Shown piece by piece: positions 62,560 to 64,000 of a DNA stretch of 64,000 nucleotides. The DNA comes from an uncultured Eubacteriales bacterium (GTDB lineage: Bacteria; Bacillota; Clostridia; Oscillospirales; Acutalibacteraceae), in the NCBI GenBank assembly GCA_934541115.1, contig CAKTDF010000005.1:1-64000 (forward strand), in the 5' to 3' direction. Position 1 is the first letter of the stretch. Each line of letters opens with the position of its first letter. The notes under the pieces are model-generated. The model did not search any database and had not been told where the DNA came from. It saw only the letters and a program-made list of their open reading frames with translations. Made by a program: the position numbers and the translations under genes.

Positions 62560-63647
62560 AAAATACCTTTGGAACCTCGTTTTCCGTTACACTTTTCGGC
62601 GAAAGCCACGGTCAGGCGATAGGCGCCGTTCTTGACGGTGTGAAACCGGGAGTTGCGCTTGACCTTGAAAGAATTAAAGAGCTTTTGAGACTTCGCAAGG
62701 GCGCTGCAGCGTTTTCAACAAAGCGAAACGAAAAAGACGAGTTCAAAATTGTCAGCGGTTTTTTTGAAGGAAAAACAACCGGCACACCGCTTTGCATCAT
62801 TATTGAAAACACAGATACCAAAAGTGCGGATTATTCAAAAATGAAATCTGTTGCCCGTCCGTCTCATGCGGATTATACGGCGTTCCTCAAATATCACGGT
62901 TTTGAGGATTACCGCGGCGGCGGACATTTTTCCGGACGAATCACAGCGGCTCTCACCGCTGCCGGTGCCGTTGCCATGCAGATCCTTGAGTCGTGCGGCG
63001 TAAAGATCGGCACGCACATTCTCTTCTGCGGCAGAGCACAGGACAGGCATTTTGAAAATTTCGACGAGGATTTTTCAAAGCTCTCCTCTCTGTCGATTCC
63101 CGTTCTTGACGAAAAGACAAGAGCAGAAATCGAGGGGACAATTGCGAATGCGAGGAGTGAGGGTGATTCCGTGGGGGGAGTGCTTGAAACGGCGGTTATA
63201 GGTTTTCCGGCGTCTGTCGGTGAACCGTGGTTTGACACTGTTGAGGGCGAACTTGCTCACATTTTGTTCAGCGTTCCCGCCGTTAAGGGTGTTTCGTTCG
63301 GAGCTGGCTTTGATTTTGGAAAAATAACCGGCTCTCAGGCGAATGATCCTTTTGCACTTGAAAACGGAAAGGTCGTTACCTTAACCAACAACAACGGCGG
63401 CATCAACGGCGGCATAACCAACGGTATGCCGATTATCATTAACTGCGCCGTGAAGCCTACGCCGTCAATATATAAAACACAAAAAACCGTTGACTTTGAA
63501 AAAGGCATTGATACCGAACTGCTGATTGAGGGCAGGCATGATCCGGCGATTATTCATAAAGCGTCTGTTGTTGCCACGGCGGCAACGGCTGTTGCACTGC
63601 TTGATCTGCTTTCTCAGAGATTCGGTACAGACCTTGAAATAAATTGA
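62556..63647 (+). CDS. aroC: Chorismate synthase
   Basis: A 363-residue FMN-dependent enzyme of the last shikimate step. Family blocks: FGESHGQAIGAVLDGVKPG, the RPSHADYT signature with a following GGHFSGRITAAL, GDSVGGVLETAV and NNNGGINGGITNGMPI. It is slightly short for the family. Translation is probably coupled to aroB through the ATGA overlap. aroE begins two bases after its stop. Confidence 0.96.
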   Translation: MKNTFGTSFSVTLFGESHGQAIGAVLDGVKPGVALDLERIKELLRLRKGAAAFSTKRNEKDEFKIVSGFFEGKTTGTPLCIIIENTDTKSADYSKMKSVARPSHADYTAFLKYHGFEDYRGGGHFSGRITAALTAAGAVAMQILESCGVKIGTHILFCGRAQDRHFENFDEDFSKLSSLSIPVLDEKTRAEIEGTIANARSEGDSVGGVLETAVIGFPASVGEPWFDTVEGELAHILFSVPAVKGVSFGAGFDFGKITGSQANDPFALENGKVVTLTNNNGGINGGITNGMPIIINCAVKPTPSIYKTQKTVDFEKGIDTELLIEGRHDPAIIHKASVVATAATAVALLDLLSQRFGTDLEIN

Positions 63648-63649
63648 TT

Positions 63650-64000
63650 ATGAAATATGGACTTTTAGGAAAAAAACTCGGGCACAGTTATTCAAAAATA
63701 ATCCACGAGGCGTTTGCGCCTTATGAGTATGAGCTGCTTGAGCTTACAGAGGAAGAACTTGATTCTTTTATGAAAGCGCACGATTTTTGCGCTGTGAATG
63801 TGACGATTCCGTATAAGGAAACCGTGATGAAATATCTTGACTTCATTGATGACGCCGCGAGGCAGATCGGTGCTGTCAATACCGTTGTTAATAATGATGG
63901 AGTGCTTTACGGCTACAACACCGATTTTTACGGTCTGCGTTCGCTGCTTGTCAAAAACGGATTTGAACTTTTTGGCAAAAAGGTGCTCATTCTCGGCAGC
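63650..64000 (+). CDS. aroE: Shikimate dehydrogenase, 3'-truncated by the window edge
   Basis: The first 117 residues of an NADPH-dependent shikimate dehydrogenase. Seen: substrate motif LGHSYSKIIHEAF (usual form GHSxSPxxHN), catalytic Lys in NVTIPYKETVM, IGAVNTVVNN, and the Asp of YGYNTDFYG. The frame is open to the last base, ending at VLILGS where the NADP Rossmann fold begins. The ATG lies two bases after the aroC stop. Confidence 0.95.
   Translation, partial: MKYGLLGKKLGHSYSKIIHEAFAPYEYELLELTEEELDSFMKAHDFCAVNVTIPYKETVMKYLDFIDDAARQIGAVNTVVNNDGVLYGYNTDFYGLRSLLVKNGFELFGKKVLILGS

Overview
The window reads as chromosomal DNA of a monoderm, Clostridia-like bacterium, probably gut-associated and close to the Oscillospiraceae/Ruminococcaceae. 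The evidence is AGGAGG-type ribosome binding sites, AddAB rather than RecBCD, a SigA-type sigma factor next to dnaG, LuxS, lipoproteins and fibronectin-III secreted proteins, and no outer-membrane genes. The species cannot be named from sequence alone. There are no rRNA or tRNA genes, CRISPR arrays, integrases or complete transposons. Most of the window is ordinary chromosome with accessory patches.

Layout. 1-11.2 kb: a PTS-type membrane protein with a HAD phosphatase, a secreted lysozyme-like protein with FN3 domains, a small membrane protein, a geranylgeranyl-reductase-like flavoprotein, a secreted InlB-repeat-like protein, a DUF1846 protein and an exported alpha/beta hydrolase. 11.3-16.4 kb, minus strand: a response regulator and histidine kinase upstream of a VTC-domain protein, a DUF4956 membrane protein and a Cthe_2159-type carbohydrate-binding lipoprotein, a probable polyphosphate/cell-surface module. 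16.9-22 kb: argG with ArgR-like operators, dapB and secA. 22-23 kb: a 157-bp inverted-repeat element and a zinc-ribbon membrane protein. 23-29.8 kb, minus strand: a probable operon reading histidine phosphatase, YmdB-type phosphodiesterase, solute-binding lipoprotein, a FakA-like protein lacking its C-terminal domain, recG and luxS.

30.2-37.1 kb: addB-addA. 37.2-42.4 kb: rpmE, a YigZ protein, dgt, dnaG and rpoD. 42.4-44.1 kb: an S66 carboxypeptidase, an XRE regulator facing a palindromic operator, and a small zinc-ribbon protein. 44.5-52 kb: rpoB-rpoC, standing apart from both rplJL and rpsLG. 52.3-58.9 kb, accessory: a structured attenuator-like leader in front of a TM2 protein, two tandem secreted paralogs resembling permuted papain-fold hydrolases, a 43-residue amphipathic peptide gene, a Na/Pi cotransporter, a GH20 hexosaminidase and a CE2-like SGNH esterase. 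59.1-64 kb: aminotransferase, pheA, aroB, aroC and the start of aroE, covering shikimate and phenylalanine synthesis.

Best candidates for something undescribed: the leader RNA at 52301-52511, the peptide gene at 54703-54834, the paralog pair at 53128-54550, the C-rich minus-strand RNA candidate at 16505-16640, the operator-in-promoter at 43716-43744, and the truncated FakA with an in-frame remnant beyond its stop at 25646-25717.
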